Shown here in pieces: positions 1-7,112 of a stretch of DNA of 14,243 nt. Source of the DNA: Gammaproteobacteria bacterium (GTDB lineage: Bacteria > Pseudomonadota > Gammaproteobacteria > SZUA-229). The DNA lies in NCBI GenBank assembly GCA_026197015.1, contig JAPHRB010000148.1, positions 1 through 14,243 on the forward strand, given 5' to 3'. The notes under the pieces were generated by a model that searched no databases, was not told the origin of the DNA, and saw nothing but the letters and a program-made list of their open reading frames with translations. The number at the start of each line of letters is the position of its first letter. Positions within the stretch are counted from its first letter, which is position 1. The position numbers and the translations under genes are program-made.

Positions 1-299
1 CTACCTGTATGACAGGCAATACCACCGGTTTGCTCAATTTTCATGATAATTACATCACCATCACAATCTAATCGCAGTGATTTCACTTTCTGGGTGTGAC
101 CTGACTCTTCACCTTTATGCCACAATCTCTGCCGTGAACGCGAATAATATACCGCCTCACCTTTTTCAACCGTTAAACTCAGAGACTCTCTGTTCATCCA
201 GGCAAACATTAAAACCCTACCGGTCTCGGCATCCTGCGCAATAGCCGGCACCAGACCGTCGTCAGTCCACTTTATTTGTTCTAACCAGTCTTTATTCAT
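1..299 (-). CDS. hisI: Phosphoribosyl-AMP cyclohydrolase HisI (3' end outside window)
   Basis: The enzyme opens the adenine ring of phosphoribosyl-AMP in the third step of histidine synthesis, in the cytoplasm. Translating the minus strand from the ATG at 299 gives 99 full codons, open to the window edge. The family signature is clear: VPAIAQD and MFAWMNRESL near residues 17-40, SRSR and LWHKGEESGH around 53-68, the metal-binding acidic cluster LDCDGD (Asp78, Asp80, Asp82, with Cys79), and GGIACHTG (Cys96, His97) just before the edge. About 30 residues of a usual ~130-residue monofunctional HisI are missing, so a HisE fusion cannot be excluded. It lies 83 bp downstream of hisF in the same direction and is probably the next gene of the his operon. 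The Shine-Dalgarno sequence before its ATG is weak. Confidence 0.95.
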   Translation of the reverse strand, partial: MNKDWLEQIKWTDDGLVPAIAQDAETGRVLMFAWMNRESLSLTVEKGEAVYYSRSRQRLWHKGEESGHTQKVKSLRLDCDGDVIIMKIEQTGGIACHTG

Positions 300-382
300 C
301 AGATTATTTTAACATAGGTAGGATTTAACTGCTTTTGACTAATCACGTCCACTGAAAATAGCCAATAGATAAGCATTAAATA

Positions 383-1156
383 TTATAGTCGAACTTCTAT
401 TCCCTTACTTGCCATATGCCGTTTAGCCTCTTCTACCGAATATTCAGCAAAATGGAAAATACTGGCTGCCAATACGGCATCCGCTTTGCCCTTTGTGACA
501 CCATCAACCAGATGATCCAGATTCCCTACACCACCGGAGGCGATGACCGGAACATTCACTGCATCACTAATAGCCGCTGTTAACTCAAGATCAAATCCAA
601 TTTTGGTTCCGTCACGATCCATACTGGTTAGCAAGATTTCACCCGCACCGAAGTCAGCCATTTTAACAGCCCACTCAATGGCATCTATACCCGTTGGTTT
701 ACGGCCACCGTGGGTAAAAATTTCCCAGCGATTTTTTTCGCCATCTGCGCTAACTTTTTTTGCATCAATCGCAACAACTATACATTGCGAACCAACTCTT
801 TCACTCGCCTCTTTAACAAATTCAGGATTAAACACCGCCGCCGTATTAATGGCTACTTTATCGGCACCTGCATTTAACATGCGACGAACATCTTTAACTT
901 CACGAATACCACCCCCCACTGTTAAGGGGATAAAAACCTGTTCGGCAACTTTTTCTACAACATGCACAATGGTCTCTCTGTCATCAGAGCTGGCCGTAAT
1001 ATCTAAAAATGTGATTTCGTCTGCGCCTTCACGGTCGTAACGACGCGCTACTTCAACAGGATCACCAGCATCACGAATATCGACAAATTGCACGCCTTTA
1101 ACAACGCGGCCATTTTTAACATCCAGACAGGGGATTATTCTTTTTGCAAGTGACAT
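383..1156 (-). CDS. hisF: Imidazole glycerol phosphate synthase cyclase subunit HisF
   Basis: HisF is the (beta/alpha)8-barrel cyclase half of IGP synthase. It uses ammonia delivered by HisH to turn PRFAR into imidazole-glycerol phosphate and AICAR. The 257-residue length is normal. The catalytic aspartates are in place: Asp12 in CLDVKNGRVVKG and Asp131 in VVAIDAKK. The phosphate-binding loops TVGGGIR (79-85) and IASGGVGN near residue 205 are intact. The ATG at 1156 is preceded by a purine-rich GAGAAAGAAA. The gene follows hisA by 37 bp and is followed by hisI, and its partner subunit hisH is two genes upstream, the usual proteobacterial his layout. Confidence 0.98.
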   Translation of the reverse strand: MSLAKRIIPCLDVKNGRVVKGVQFVDIRDAGDPVEVARRYDREGADEITFLDITASSDDRETIVHVVEKVAEQVFIPLTVGGGIREVKDVRRMLNAGADKVAINTAAVFNPEFVKEASERVGSQCIVVAIDAKKVSADGEKNRWEIFTHGGRKPTGIDAIEWAVKMADFGAGEILLTSMDRDGTKIGFDLELTAAISDAVNVPVIASGGVGNLDHLVDGVTKGKADAVLAASIFHFAEYSVEEAKRHMASKGIEVRL

Positions 1157-1193
1157 AAAATTTCTTTCTCATCATTCAAAAGGTAGTTATTTA

Positions 1194-1928
1194 TTATTTC
1201 TGCTCATCTGCCCATTTTTGCGCAGCTGCAAAGTCTAATGTACCTTCATATATCGCGCGGCCGGTAATCGCACCCATAATGCCTTCGTCTTCAACTTTCG
1301 ACAGGGCTTTTATATCATCCATATTTGTGATGCCACCTGACGCAATAACGGGAATATGTATTGCCTGTGCTAATTTTACTGTCGCTTCAACATTAACACC
1401 CTGCATCATGCCATCTCTGGATATATCGGTATAAATAATAGATTCAACACCATCTTCTTCAAAACGCTGCGCCATATCTATCACATCGTGACGTGTCACT
1501 TTCGACCAGCCCTCTGTCGCCACCTTGCCGTTTTTAGCATCTAAACCAACAATAATGTGACCGGGGAAACCGGCACAAATCTCACTGATAAAGTGCGGAT
1601 CGGTTACCGCTTTTGTACCAATAATGACATAACTCACACCCGCGTCCAGATACGCCTCAATGGTTTTTTCATCACGGATACCACCACCAATTTGTACCGG
1701 CACATCAGGATAGGTTTCTACTATTTGATGTACAACCTCTGCATTTACCGGTTTACCTTCAAATGCACCGTTCAGGTCAACCAGATGTAAACGGCGACAA
1801 CCTGCTTTTACCCATTTGCCAGCCATTGCGACCGGGTCATCAGAAAACACGGTATTATCTTCCATAATCCCCTGACGTAAACGAACACAATGTCCATCTT
1901 TTAGATCAATGGCGGGTATCAGTAACAT
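1194..1928 (-). CDS. hisA: Phosphoribosylformimino-AICAR ribotide isomerase HisA
   Basis: HisA performs the Amadori rearrangement of ProFAR to PRFAR, the substrate of HisF-HisH. At 244 residues it is full length. The catalytic pair is visible: Asp8 in IPAIDLKDG and Asp130 in VGLDAKNG. Both phosphate-binding loops, QIGGGIR (79-85) and IASGGITN near residue 195, are present, showing the duplicated half-barrel it shares with HisF. The ATG at 1928 has a good ribosome site (AAGGTG, about 10 bases upstream). It is separated from hisH by 91 AT-rich bases containing a small perfect hairpin, the largest gap among hisB, hisH, hisA and hisF, but the shared direction supports one operon. Confidence 0.98.
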   Translation of the reverse strand: MLLIPAIDLKDGHCVRLRQGIMEDNTVFSDDPVAMAGKWVKAGCRRLHLVDLNGAFEGKPVNAEVVHQIVETYPDVPVQIGGGIRDEKTIEAYLDAGVSYVIIGTKAVTDPHFISEICAGFPGHIIVGLDAKNGKVATEGWSKVTRHDVIDMAQRFEEDGVESIIYTDISRDGMMQGVNVEATVKLAQAIHIPVIASGGITNMDDIKALSKVEDEGIMGAITGRAIYEGTLDFAAAQKWADEQK

Positions 1929-1981
1929 ATTATTTTTTCACCTTAATTATTAATAAAAATTTTCAAATGTCTCTACATAAA

Positions 1982-2001
1982 GAAAAGTTACTAAACTTTT
2001 C
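1982..2001 (-). other. Perfect 8-bp hairpin in the hisH-hisA spacer
   Basis: Read on the minus strand, GAAAAGTT, a TAGT tetraloop and AACTTTTC form an uninterrupted 8-bp stem in the 91-bp gap after hisH. It is followed by TTTATG rather than a long T-run and has only two G-C pairs, so it is not a convincing terminator. It could be a weak attenuator or an mRNA-processing or stability element within the his operon. That role is inference. Confidence 0.35.
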
Positions 2002-2019
2002 CAGACTTAACAAATGTTT

Positions 2020-2661
2020 TTAAGCACCATTCCATAGTGTGAAATTTTTCAACAACTGCAACCCATCCTGTGCGCTTTTTTCGGGATGACACTGCACAGC
2101 AAAAACATTATCTTTAGCAATTGCAGATACAAAATTAATTCCATAATCACAGGTCGCTGCCACCAGACTTTTATCCTCTGGGTCAATATAATAACTATGC
2201 ACAAAATAAAAACGACTATTGTTATTTATGTTTTGCCATAAAGGGTGATCAATAGTCTGATCTACATTATTCCAGCCCATATGCGGAATTTTTAATTTTT
2301 CATTCTGCTCGTCTTTTAAATCATTACCAAAAAAACGAACATTTCCCGCATACAAACCCAGGCACTCTATGCCTTCATTCTCCTCACTGTGATTTAGCAA
2401 GACCTGCATACCCATGCAAATACCAAGAAAAGGTTTTTCTTTGGCTGCATTTAAAACCACCTGAGTTAATTCACGATCTTCTAATTCACGCATACAGTCG
2501 CGGGCAGCTCCCTGACCGGGAAATACCACACGATCTGCATTAGCAATTTCATTTGCATCGGACGAAATAATAACACTTTGATCAGGCGCCACATGCTCAA
2601 CCGCCTTGGCAACTGAACGCAAATTCCCCATGCCATAATCAACAACCACGATTTGTGCCAC
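2020..2661 (-). CDS. hisH: Imidazole glycerol phosphate synthase glutaminase subunit HisH (GTG start)
   Basis: HisH is a class I glutamine amidotransferase that hydrolyses glutamine and channels ammonia to HisF. The triad is Cys82 in FLGICMGMQ, His192 and Glu194 in QCHPEKSAQDG. The N-terminal VVDYGMGNLRSV is the family start. The length, 213 residues, is standard. Translation begins at GTG (2661-2659), because there is no ATG before the conserved N-terminus. The first base of this GTG is also the last base of the hisB stop codon (TAGTG). AAGG lies nine bases upstream, inside hisB. This arrangement implies translational coupling of the two genes. Confidence 0.98.
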   Translation of the reverse strand: MAQIVVVDYGMGNLRSVAKAVEHVAPDQSVIISSDANEIANADRVVFPGQGAARDCMRELEDRELTQVVLNAAKEKPFLGICMGMQVLLNHSEENEGIECLGLYAGNVRFFGNDLKDEQNEKLKIPHMGWNNVDQTIDHPLWQNINNNSRFYFVHSYYIDPEDKSLVAATCDYGINFVSAIAKDNVFAVQCHPEKSAQDGLQLLKNFTLWNGA

Positions 2662-3254
2662 TACAAACTACCTTTAGTTGAAGGCATTACCCCTTGCATT
2701 CGGGGGTCTTCTTCCAGGGCCATACGCAGTGCACGGCCAAATGCTTTAAAAATAGTTTCTGCTACATGGTGCGCGTTACGACCACGAATCGAATCAATGT
2801 GTAATGTTACTTTAGCGTGATTAGTGAAACCCTGAAAGAACTCGAAAAACAGGTCGACATCAAAACCACCTATACTGGCTCGTGGGAACTCAACAGGCAT
2901 CTCAAGGCCAGGACGACCTGAAAAATCGATAACTACACGTGACAATGCTTCATCCAGAGGCACATAAGCATGACCATATCGACGAATACCTTTTTTATCA
3001 CCTACCGCTTTATCAAAGGCCTGACCCAAAGTAATGCCAATATCTTCTACCGTATGGTGCGCATCAATATGTAGATCACCTTTAGCCTGAATTTTTAAAT
3101 CAATCAGGCCGTGACGAGCCACCTGATCGAGCATGTGGTCGAGAAAAGGTACACCGGTATTAAATTCGGACTGCCCACTACCATCTATATTAATTTCAGC
3201 AGTGATTTGAGTTTCCAGTGTGTCGCGAGCGATTTTCGCAGTGCGATCGGTCAT
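2661..3254 (-). CDS. hisB: Imidazoleglycerol-phosphate dehydratase HisB (monofunctional)
   Basis: HisB dehydrates imidazole-glycerol phosphate to imidazole-acetol phosphate. Its 197 residues comprise only the dehydratase; there is no N-terminal histidinol-phosphatase domain as in enteric HisB. The duplicated metal-binding motifs are intact: DAHHTVED (His66, His67, Glu70) and RNAHHVAE (His162, His163, Glu166), with FLDHMLDQ at 37-44. The ATG at 3254 has GGAG about 10 bases upstream. It is the first his gene in the window, and the 92 bases between it and the terminator at 3347 must hold the promoter. I could not pick a convincing -35/-10 pair there. Confidence 0.98.
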   Translation of the reverse strand: MTDRTAKIARDTLETQITAEINIDGSGQSEFNTGVPFLDHMLDQVARHGLIDLKIQAKGDLHIDAHHTVEDIGITLGQAFDKAVGDKKGIRRYGHAYVPLDEALSRVVIDFSGRPGLEMPVEFPRASIGGFDVDLFFEFFQGFTNHAKVTLHIDSIRGRNAHHVAETIFKAFGRALRMALEEDPRMQGVMPSTKGSL

Positions 3255-3346
3255 TTACTTAGTTCTCCAGCGGGTAAACGGTTAAAGCTTATAGGATACA
3301 CTGTAATAAAGGTGGGGAAAATAACTTATTATTCGACACAAAAAAT

Positions 3347-3376
3347 AAGGCCGGCCCCCCTGCAGGGGCCGGCCTT
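3347..3376 (-). terminator. Strong GC-rich rho-independent terminator
   Basis: A perfect 12-bp inverted repeat (3347-3358 with 3365-3376, AAGGCCGGCCCC against its complement) has a 6-base loop. On the minus strand it is followed by ATTTTTTTG. It sits 20 bp after the stop of the small membrane protein gene and just before the hisB promoter region, so it should insulate the his operon from upstream transcription. On the plus strand there is no T-run after the stem. Confidence 0.92.
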
Positions 3377-3396
3377 GTTTATCTATTCACTTAAAC

Positions 3397-3663
3397 CTAT
3401 TTTATCGTATTATGCATATTGTATTTCAAGCGAGAAAAGTAACAGTTCAGAAAGGTTGACGCAGAGAAACCTAACCACAAAAAACCAAAACTAAACGCAT
3501 ACGCCTGAATACGGAATACGCTTTCATCAACATCTAACATCATGGCAACGGCAATATCAGCCGGATCAATAAAAGTAAACAGCAAAAATACCAGCCCACC
3601 AACCACTAAAGCGTTAGTCCATAAAAAAGAAATTACACATTTACAACTCGGCGCATCACTCAT
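3397..3663 (-). CDS. Small two-helix membrane protein of unknown function
   Basis: The 88-residue product is not one I recognise. Starting at the ATG at 3663, the N-terminus MSDAPSCKC carries two cysteines (CxC at residues 7-9). A hydrophobic helix follows (roughly 10-32, WTNALVVGGLVFLLFTFI), then a short acidic loop (LDVDESV), a second helix (about 54-72, AFSFGFLWLGFSASTFLNC), and a basic tail (SRLKYNMHNTIK). I prefer this ATG over the in-frame TTG at 3675 because a GGGGG tract lies five bases before the ATG. It is a single-gene unit: its own terminator follows, and a consensus FNR/ANR palindrome lies 85 bp upstream, suggesting control by oxygen availability. Function is unknown; the paired cysteines could bind metal or be redox active, which is only conjecture. 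Confidence 0.75.
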   Translation of the reverse strand: MSDAPSCKCVISFLWTNALVVGGLVFLLFTFIDPADIAVAMMLDVDESVFRIQAYAFSFGFLWLGFSASTFLNCYFSRLKYNMHNTIK

Positions 3664-3675
3664 AAAAACCCCCAA

Positions 3676-4070
3676 ATTCTTTATTGTTCATTTTAAGTAC
3701 AGCTGTAAGACTCAACCGATTCAAGCAAGGAGCCACCTACAAGCATATTGATTTAAATCAATTAGACTTCAACGCAATTAAGCTGTCAACCCTGTATTCA
3801 TAATTAATTCTATTTATATGCGGTTTCTGTGATACTCGCTACTTATAAGTATAATTTATAAAAATCACGCGCCAATACAATACGCTTATAGGCCTTAGTG
3901 TCGCCTTTTGGCACAATACATGCCACTTTATAAAAAAACCATATTTAAACATTAACTTACAATAATCCTCATAATTTACTGACTTAAACTAGAATTTATA
4001 TAACATTAATTTTTAAAATTCACCTGGTCGACGGTATGTTAAATTTGCTCCACGTTAACCAGTGATTTTT
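3676..4070. other. AT-rich non-coding region with an FNR-type site
   Basis: Nearly 400 bases separate the membrane-protein gene from dtd. The right-hand end holds a hairpin followed by a T-run, and the left part carries the FNR-type palindrome. Between them I see no ORF with a plausible start, no tRNA, and no clustered motif. A plus-strand transcript ending at the terminator-like hairpin is possible but unsupported by a clear promoter. Confidence 0.5.
3748..3761. promoter_or_regulatory. Consensus FNR/ANR-type operator
   Basis: TTGATTTAAATCAA matches the FNR/ANR consensus TTGAT-N4-ATCAA at every fixed position and is the core of a 16-bp perfect palindrome (3747-3762). Its centre is 91 bp upstream of the membrane-protein ATG at 3663. 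If it sits at -41.5, as in typical class II FNR promoters, transcription would start near 3713, and a fair -10 (TTGAAT, 3724-3719 on the minus strand) lies at the right place. CRP sites differ (TGTGA half-sites), so an anaerobic regulator is the better reading. Activation versus repression cannot be told. Confidence 0.65.
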
Positions 4071-4072
4071 TT
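4021..4072 (+). terminator. Terminator-like hairpin facing into dtd
   Basis: CACCTGGTCGACG (4021-4033) can pair with CGTTAACCAGTG (4053-4064), with one bulge, one mismatch and a G-U pair. A run of seven T follows (4066-4072), overlapping the dtd stop codon. The polarity is plus, so it would end transcripts running toward dtd from the left or stop antisense RNA. The stem is imperfect and the loop long, so this is tentative. Confidence 0.35.
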
Positions 4073-4508
4073 ATACCTGTAACCAAAATGTAACTGGGCC
4101 ATCATTCAACAGACTGACCTTCATATCTGCAGCAAACTCCCCTGACTGTAACTGGCCCATTGCCTTCTCACATTGCTTTGAAACGTAATTAAACCAGTAC
4201 TCAGCCTCTTTCGGTGATGCCGCACTGGAAAAACCCGGCCTCATACCGCTTTTCGTATCTGCAGCAAGTGTAAACTGTGGCACCAGTAACAATTCACCCT
4301 TTATATCGCGCAAACTTAAGTTCATTTTTCCTTCCGCATCCTCAAAAACGCGGTAGCCCAACATTTTATGAATGAGCTTATCTGCTTTTATCTGATCATC
4401 CTGCCTTTCAATACCCAGCAATACCAGCAAGCCCTTTTCAATTCGCGCAATTTCAGAATCAGACACGGACACACTCGCATGACTAACTCTTTGAATTAAT
4501 GCGATCAT
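4071..4508 (-). CDS. dtd: D-aminoacyl-tRNA deacylase Dtd
   Basis: Dtd removes D-amino acids (and glycine) mischarged onto tRNA, an RNA-assisted proofreading step in the cytoplasm. The 145-residue length is exact for the family. The N-terminus MIALIQRVSHASVSV, the QFTLAADT motif (78-85, with the invariant Thr80) and the C-terminal Gly-cisPro motif DGPVTFWLQV (136-145) are intact. The residue before QFTL is Pro77, where the Escherichia coli enzyme has Ser. The ATG overlaps the pip stop codon in ATGA (4505-4508), so translation is probably coupled to the upstream peptidase gene. Confidence 0.97.
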   Translation of the reverse strand: MIALIQRVSHASVSVSDSEIARIEKGLLVLLGIERQDDQIKADKLIHKMLGYRVFEDAEGKMNLSLRDIKGELLLVPQFTLAADTKSGMRPGFSSAASPKEAEYWFNYVSKQCEKAMGQLQSGEFAADMKVSLLNDGPVTFWLQV

Positions 4509-5455
4509 TTTAATATTTCGCTCATTTCTCTCGTTGCCCTTAATAACTCCCGGGTTATGCCACTTTCAACAACAGAGTGCCCCGCATCACTGACAATAGA
4601 TAAATTCGCCTCAGGCCATGCCTTAGACAGCTCCCATGCCTGCTCTACCGGGCATATCACATCATAACGACCGTGTACTATATACCCTGGAATATGACGT
4701 ATTGCCTGAATATCATTAATTAACTGATCTGGTTTTAACCAACAGTCGTTCATAAAATAATGACATTCAATGCGCGCAATACTCAATGCCGAGTGTGGAT
4801 TTGCGAAACTTTCGACAACATCTTTATCTGTTTCCAGTGTAGCCGTCATACCCTCCCAGATTGACCAGGCTTTTGCAGCCCGTAATTGCTGCATTTCGTC
4901 ATCCCCTGTTAACTGCCTGGAATAGGCCTGCACCATATCTCCACGCTCAGACTCAGGAATTGGCTTAATGAATTTTTCCCAGTAATCCGGAAATAGCCGG
5001 CTGGTGCCCTGCTGATAAAACCACTGTACGTCTTTATCCCGCGCCAGAAATATGCCTCTCAGGATGAGACCACTTACACTATCCGGGTGCGTTTGTGCGT
5101 ATAAAAGGCCTAATGTTGAACCCCATGAGCCTCCAAATACGACCCATTTATCAATTTTCAAATGCCGGCGAATAGTTTCTATATCTGACACCAGATCCCA
5201 GCTAGTATTATTTTCCAGGCAGGCATGAGGGGTGGATTTACCGCAACCACGCTGATCAAACAAAATGATTCGATAAATATCAGGATCAAAGTATCTGCGA
5301 TGAAAAGGCGCACAACCGGCACCCGGCCCTCCATGCAGAAACAACACGGGTAAACCTGAAGGGTTACCACACTCCTCGATATACAGGGTATGCAGATCAT
5401 CCACCTGCAAGTGATGGCTAACAAAAGGGCTGATTGAATTAAATAAGTTACTCAT
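4505..5455 (-). CDS. pip: Proline iminopeptidase (peptidase family S33)
   Basis: This alpha/beta-hydrolase releases N-terminal proline from peptides in the cytoplasm. The signature elements are HGGPGAGC (41-48, oxyanion region), FDQRGCGKSTPH (66-77), the nucleophile elbow GGSWGS with Ser110, the acid Asp265 in HGRYD, and His293 in DAGHS. At 316 residues it matches the usual length, with a helical cap domain around 140-240 that contains the acidic and tryptophan-rich WSIWEG. It starts with ATG at 5455 and is the first gene of a two-gene unit with dtd. Both genes handle small amino-acid or tRNA housekeeping tasks, but a functional link is not implied. Confidence 0.96.
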   Translation of the reverse strand: MSNLFNSISPFVSHHLQVDDLHTLYIEECGNPSGLPVLFLHGGPGAGCAPFHRRYFDPDIYRIILFDQRGCGKSTPHACLENNTSWDLVSDIETIRRHLKIDKWVVFGGSWGSTLGLLYAQTHPDSVSGLILRGIFLARDKDVQWFYQQGTSRLFPDYWEKFIKPIPESERGDMVQAYSRQLTGDDEMQQLRAAKAWSIWEGMTATLETDKDVVESFANPHSALSIARIECHYFMNDCWLKPDQLINDIQAIRHIPGYIVHGRYDVICPVEQAWELSKAWPEANLSIVSDAGHSVVESGITRELLRATREMSEILK

Positions 5456-5538
5456 ACTCTTACTCGCTGGTATTCATAGCTGAATTGATATTTCTACAAT
5501 GATGTCTTTTAGCATTTAAATCATTCTATTTAAGCATA

Positions 5539-5544
5539 TATAAA
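5539..5544 (+). promoter_or_regulatory. Candidate -10 box for the CsrB-like RNA
   Basis: TATAAA (5539-5544) lies about seven bases before a G at 5551 that would begin a hairpin carrying the first GGA. The -35 position (near 5516-5521) is TTTAAA-like and poor, as expected for a promoter needing an activator. In related bacteria the GacA/UvrY response regulator supplies this. No good match to the GacA palindrome is visible; AT-rich imperfect dyads lie at 5511-5535. Confidence 0.35.
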
Positions 5545-5550
5545 TTTACA

Positions 5551-5900
5551 GTTTGGACTATTCAAATAGTTTATTTTTTAAAAGGACAACTTCAGGCGGC
5601 ACTCTGTAGGATTATCCCTACATCCACAACGTGAGAAACCTGACAGTAAGCACCTGAATCTACTGATAGTAACATTTAGGAAGCTTGTCCATAATACAGT
5701 CATGGACAAAAGGACATGGCACAAACAAGGACACAGGGAATAGTTAGGAAGTAGCACGATAGGAAATACAGGGATAAGGAATCCACGGAAGAACAGAATG
5801 TTTTACAGGAGTATATGAAAAAATGGATCTAGCTACAACGCCATAATCAATCACCAGGGCAACGGAAGTCCAAAACCCGGCACGGAATGCCGGGTTTTTT
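5551..5900 (+). ncRNA. csrB: CsrB/RsmZ-class CsrA-sequestering small RNA
   Basis: This plus-strand interval lies between two minus-strand genes and has no plausible ORF. It has GGA at 5555, 5584, 5609, 5679, 5704, 5712, 5729, 5737, 5747, 5762, 5772, 5778, 5787, 5808, 5825, 5864 and 5884: 17 copies against about 5 of the complement TCC. Many are in AGGA, AAGGA or ACGGA contexts typical of CsrA/RsmE sites. Hairpins can form at 5557-5570 (ACTAT/ATAGT), 5606-5621 (GTAGG/CCTAC), 5644-5665 (CAGTA/TACTG) and 5685-5709 (TTGTCCAT/ATGGACAA). A strong terminator ends it, with a GGA in its loop. The ~350-nt length resembles E. coli CsrB. Known role of the class: titrating CsrA/RsmA to relieve translational repression, under the BarA-UvrY (GacS-GacA) system. 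The 5' end is uncertain and could be as late as about 5580. Confidence 0.82.
5872..5900 (+). terminator. Rho-independent terminator of the CsrB-like RNA
   Basis: AAAACCCGGCA (5872-5882) pairs perfectly with TGCCGGGTTTT (5888-5898) around the five-base loop CGGAA, and the T-run continues to 5900. The loop presents a GGA, a feature seen in CsrB/RsmY-type RNAs. Read the other way, the stem is followed by TTTTGG, so it may also stop the J-domain gene transcript arriving on the minus strand. Confidence 0.93.
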
Positions 5901-5971
5901 ATTGCCTGTAATAAAGTAAACCACGCTGTGGCCCTGACTCAGCCTTTGTCAGATATTTTTTAGCTTTTAAC

Positions 5972-6685
5972 TCACACACTGGATAATAAAGTATCTCTCG
6001 CTTTATTGATTTGCTGAGCCAGATAATCGGAGCCGCCCCTGTCCGGATGCAGTTTTTGTATTAAACGTTTGTGGGCGGTATTAATTTCTTTTTTATTTGC
6101 CGTTTCAGATACGCCTAAAATATCCCTGGCCTGTTTATCACTCATTTTAGAGTCTGTCATTGGTTCACGATATGACTCAGACCCGCCTTTAGCCCACTCA
6201 GGGTATTTACGATCAAGATAAGCTATCAATAACGAGGCAGATTCGGCATCTTCCTGTTTGCACTGATCAAGTAACAACATAATCTGCTCAAGGCTCATCT
6301 CCTGTAACTTTTGCCCCTGAAAATCCCCTTCTAACACTTCACCCTGCAACTCACCACTTAACATATTTATTTCTAGATGTATAAATCGTGCCGTCATCGT
6401 CGACTGATGATTTTGTCGATACCGCTTAAAATAAGGTAGAACTGTTGGCCACACGCCTATAAAAAATCGAGCCACACGGGGAATTAAAGGTAAAAGCGCA
6501 CCAACTGCGGCAATCAACCAGTTGAGCCGGCCAGTCAACACAAGAACAGCCAACAAACCCACTGATAATATTATTGCCAGGTTTTTTAAAAGCTGTTTCT
6601 TTTTAAGCGGGTCCAGGCGCCTGAAAAGATATAACAGATAAAAAACAACGAGCAGAATCAGTAAAATTAAGATAATACGTGGCAA
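5972..6685 (-). CDS. Membrane-anchored DnaJ-domain protein
   Basis: The 237-residue protein has hydrophobic N-terminal segments (about 4-21, 32-52 and 54-77). A soluble middle part follows (about 95-165, with SLEQIMLLLDQCKQEDAES and LIAYLDRKYPEW), then a C-terminal J-domain (about 185-237). The HPD motif that stimulates Hsp70 ATPase is present (His213-Asp215, KLHPDRGGSD). The layout resembles Tim14/Pam18-like membrane J-proteins widespread in proteobacteria. With the short N-terminal tail outside or in the membrane, the J-domain would face the cytoplasm and recruit DnaK to the inner face of the membrane. Its client is unknown. It lacks the Gly/Phe and zinc-finger regions of DnaJ and the TerB-like domain of DjlA. 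It stands alone, with 427 bp of non-coding DNA upstream. Confidence 0.88.
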   Translation of the reverse strand: MPRIILILLILLVVFYLLYLFRRLDPLKKKQLLKNLAIILSVGLLAVLVLTGRLNWLIAAVGALLPLIPRVARFFIGVWPTVLPYFKRYRQNHQSTMTARFIHLEINMLSGELQGEVLEGDFQGQKLQEMSLEQIMLLLDQCKQEDAESASLLIAYLDRKYPEWAKGGSESYREPMTDSKMSDKQARDILGVSETANKKEINTAHKRLIQKLHPDRGGSDYLAQQINKARDTLLSSV

Positions 6686-7112
6686 AAGTCACCTTTTCTA
6701 AAATCAGAGTACAGACACAAAATGATGTCCAGAATATCGCATAAGTAGAATAAAAACCGGCACAGTAAGCAAATCGTTTTATACCATTATATAACCATTC
6801 ATGCTCGTCATATTATAAACAATCTACGCTAAATCAACTGTAAAGAATGTTGATAAATGAACAACATCCGTGTTTTTGAGTGACAATCATTAAATAATAA
6901 GTATCGGATGAAATGGATACAGCAATTTTAATAACTATTATTGTTTTATGCCCGGTATACTTATCGGTTTCATTAACTTAAACACAGTATTAATTTATTC
7001 GGACAGCAAGACTTATACAACCTGAATCCGATTTTTGAAATCACGTAAAGTTTATAAAAACACCCATTTTAAATTTATTAACGGTATTGCTTATCCATAA
7101 AGATATAAAACA
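6686..7112. other. AT-rich intergenic region, no gene seen
   Basis: This gap between the J-domain gene and the CheW-LysM gene has no ORF with a plausible start. It contains a weak hairpin (ATGTTG/CAACAT, 6847-6852 and 6862-6867) and a distant 8-bp inverted pair (ATAAGTAT 6897-6904, ATACTTAT 6957-6964). No T-run terminator follows either neighbouring gene. It presumably holds the promoter of the J-domain gene, which I could not place. Confidence 0.4.

Noticed and set aside
543..1040. A 165-codon open frame on the plus strand
   Set aside because: It lies wholly inside hisF on the opposite strand, whose catalytic motifs are intact; its composition (Ser/Thr/Ala-rich) is that of an antisense shadow.
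5179..5424. Minus-strand 81-codon frame overlapping pip
   Set aside because: It is out of frame within pip, where the HGGPG and FDQRGCG motifs establish the true frame.
5484..5497. Possible LetA/GacA-type palindrome upstream of the CsrB-like RNA
   Set aside because: Alignment to the TNAGAAATTTCTNA consensus shows several mismatches, so it is not reported as a site.
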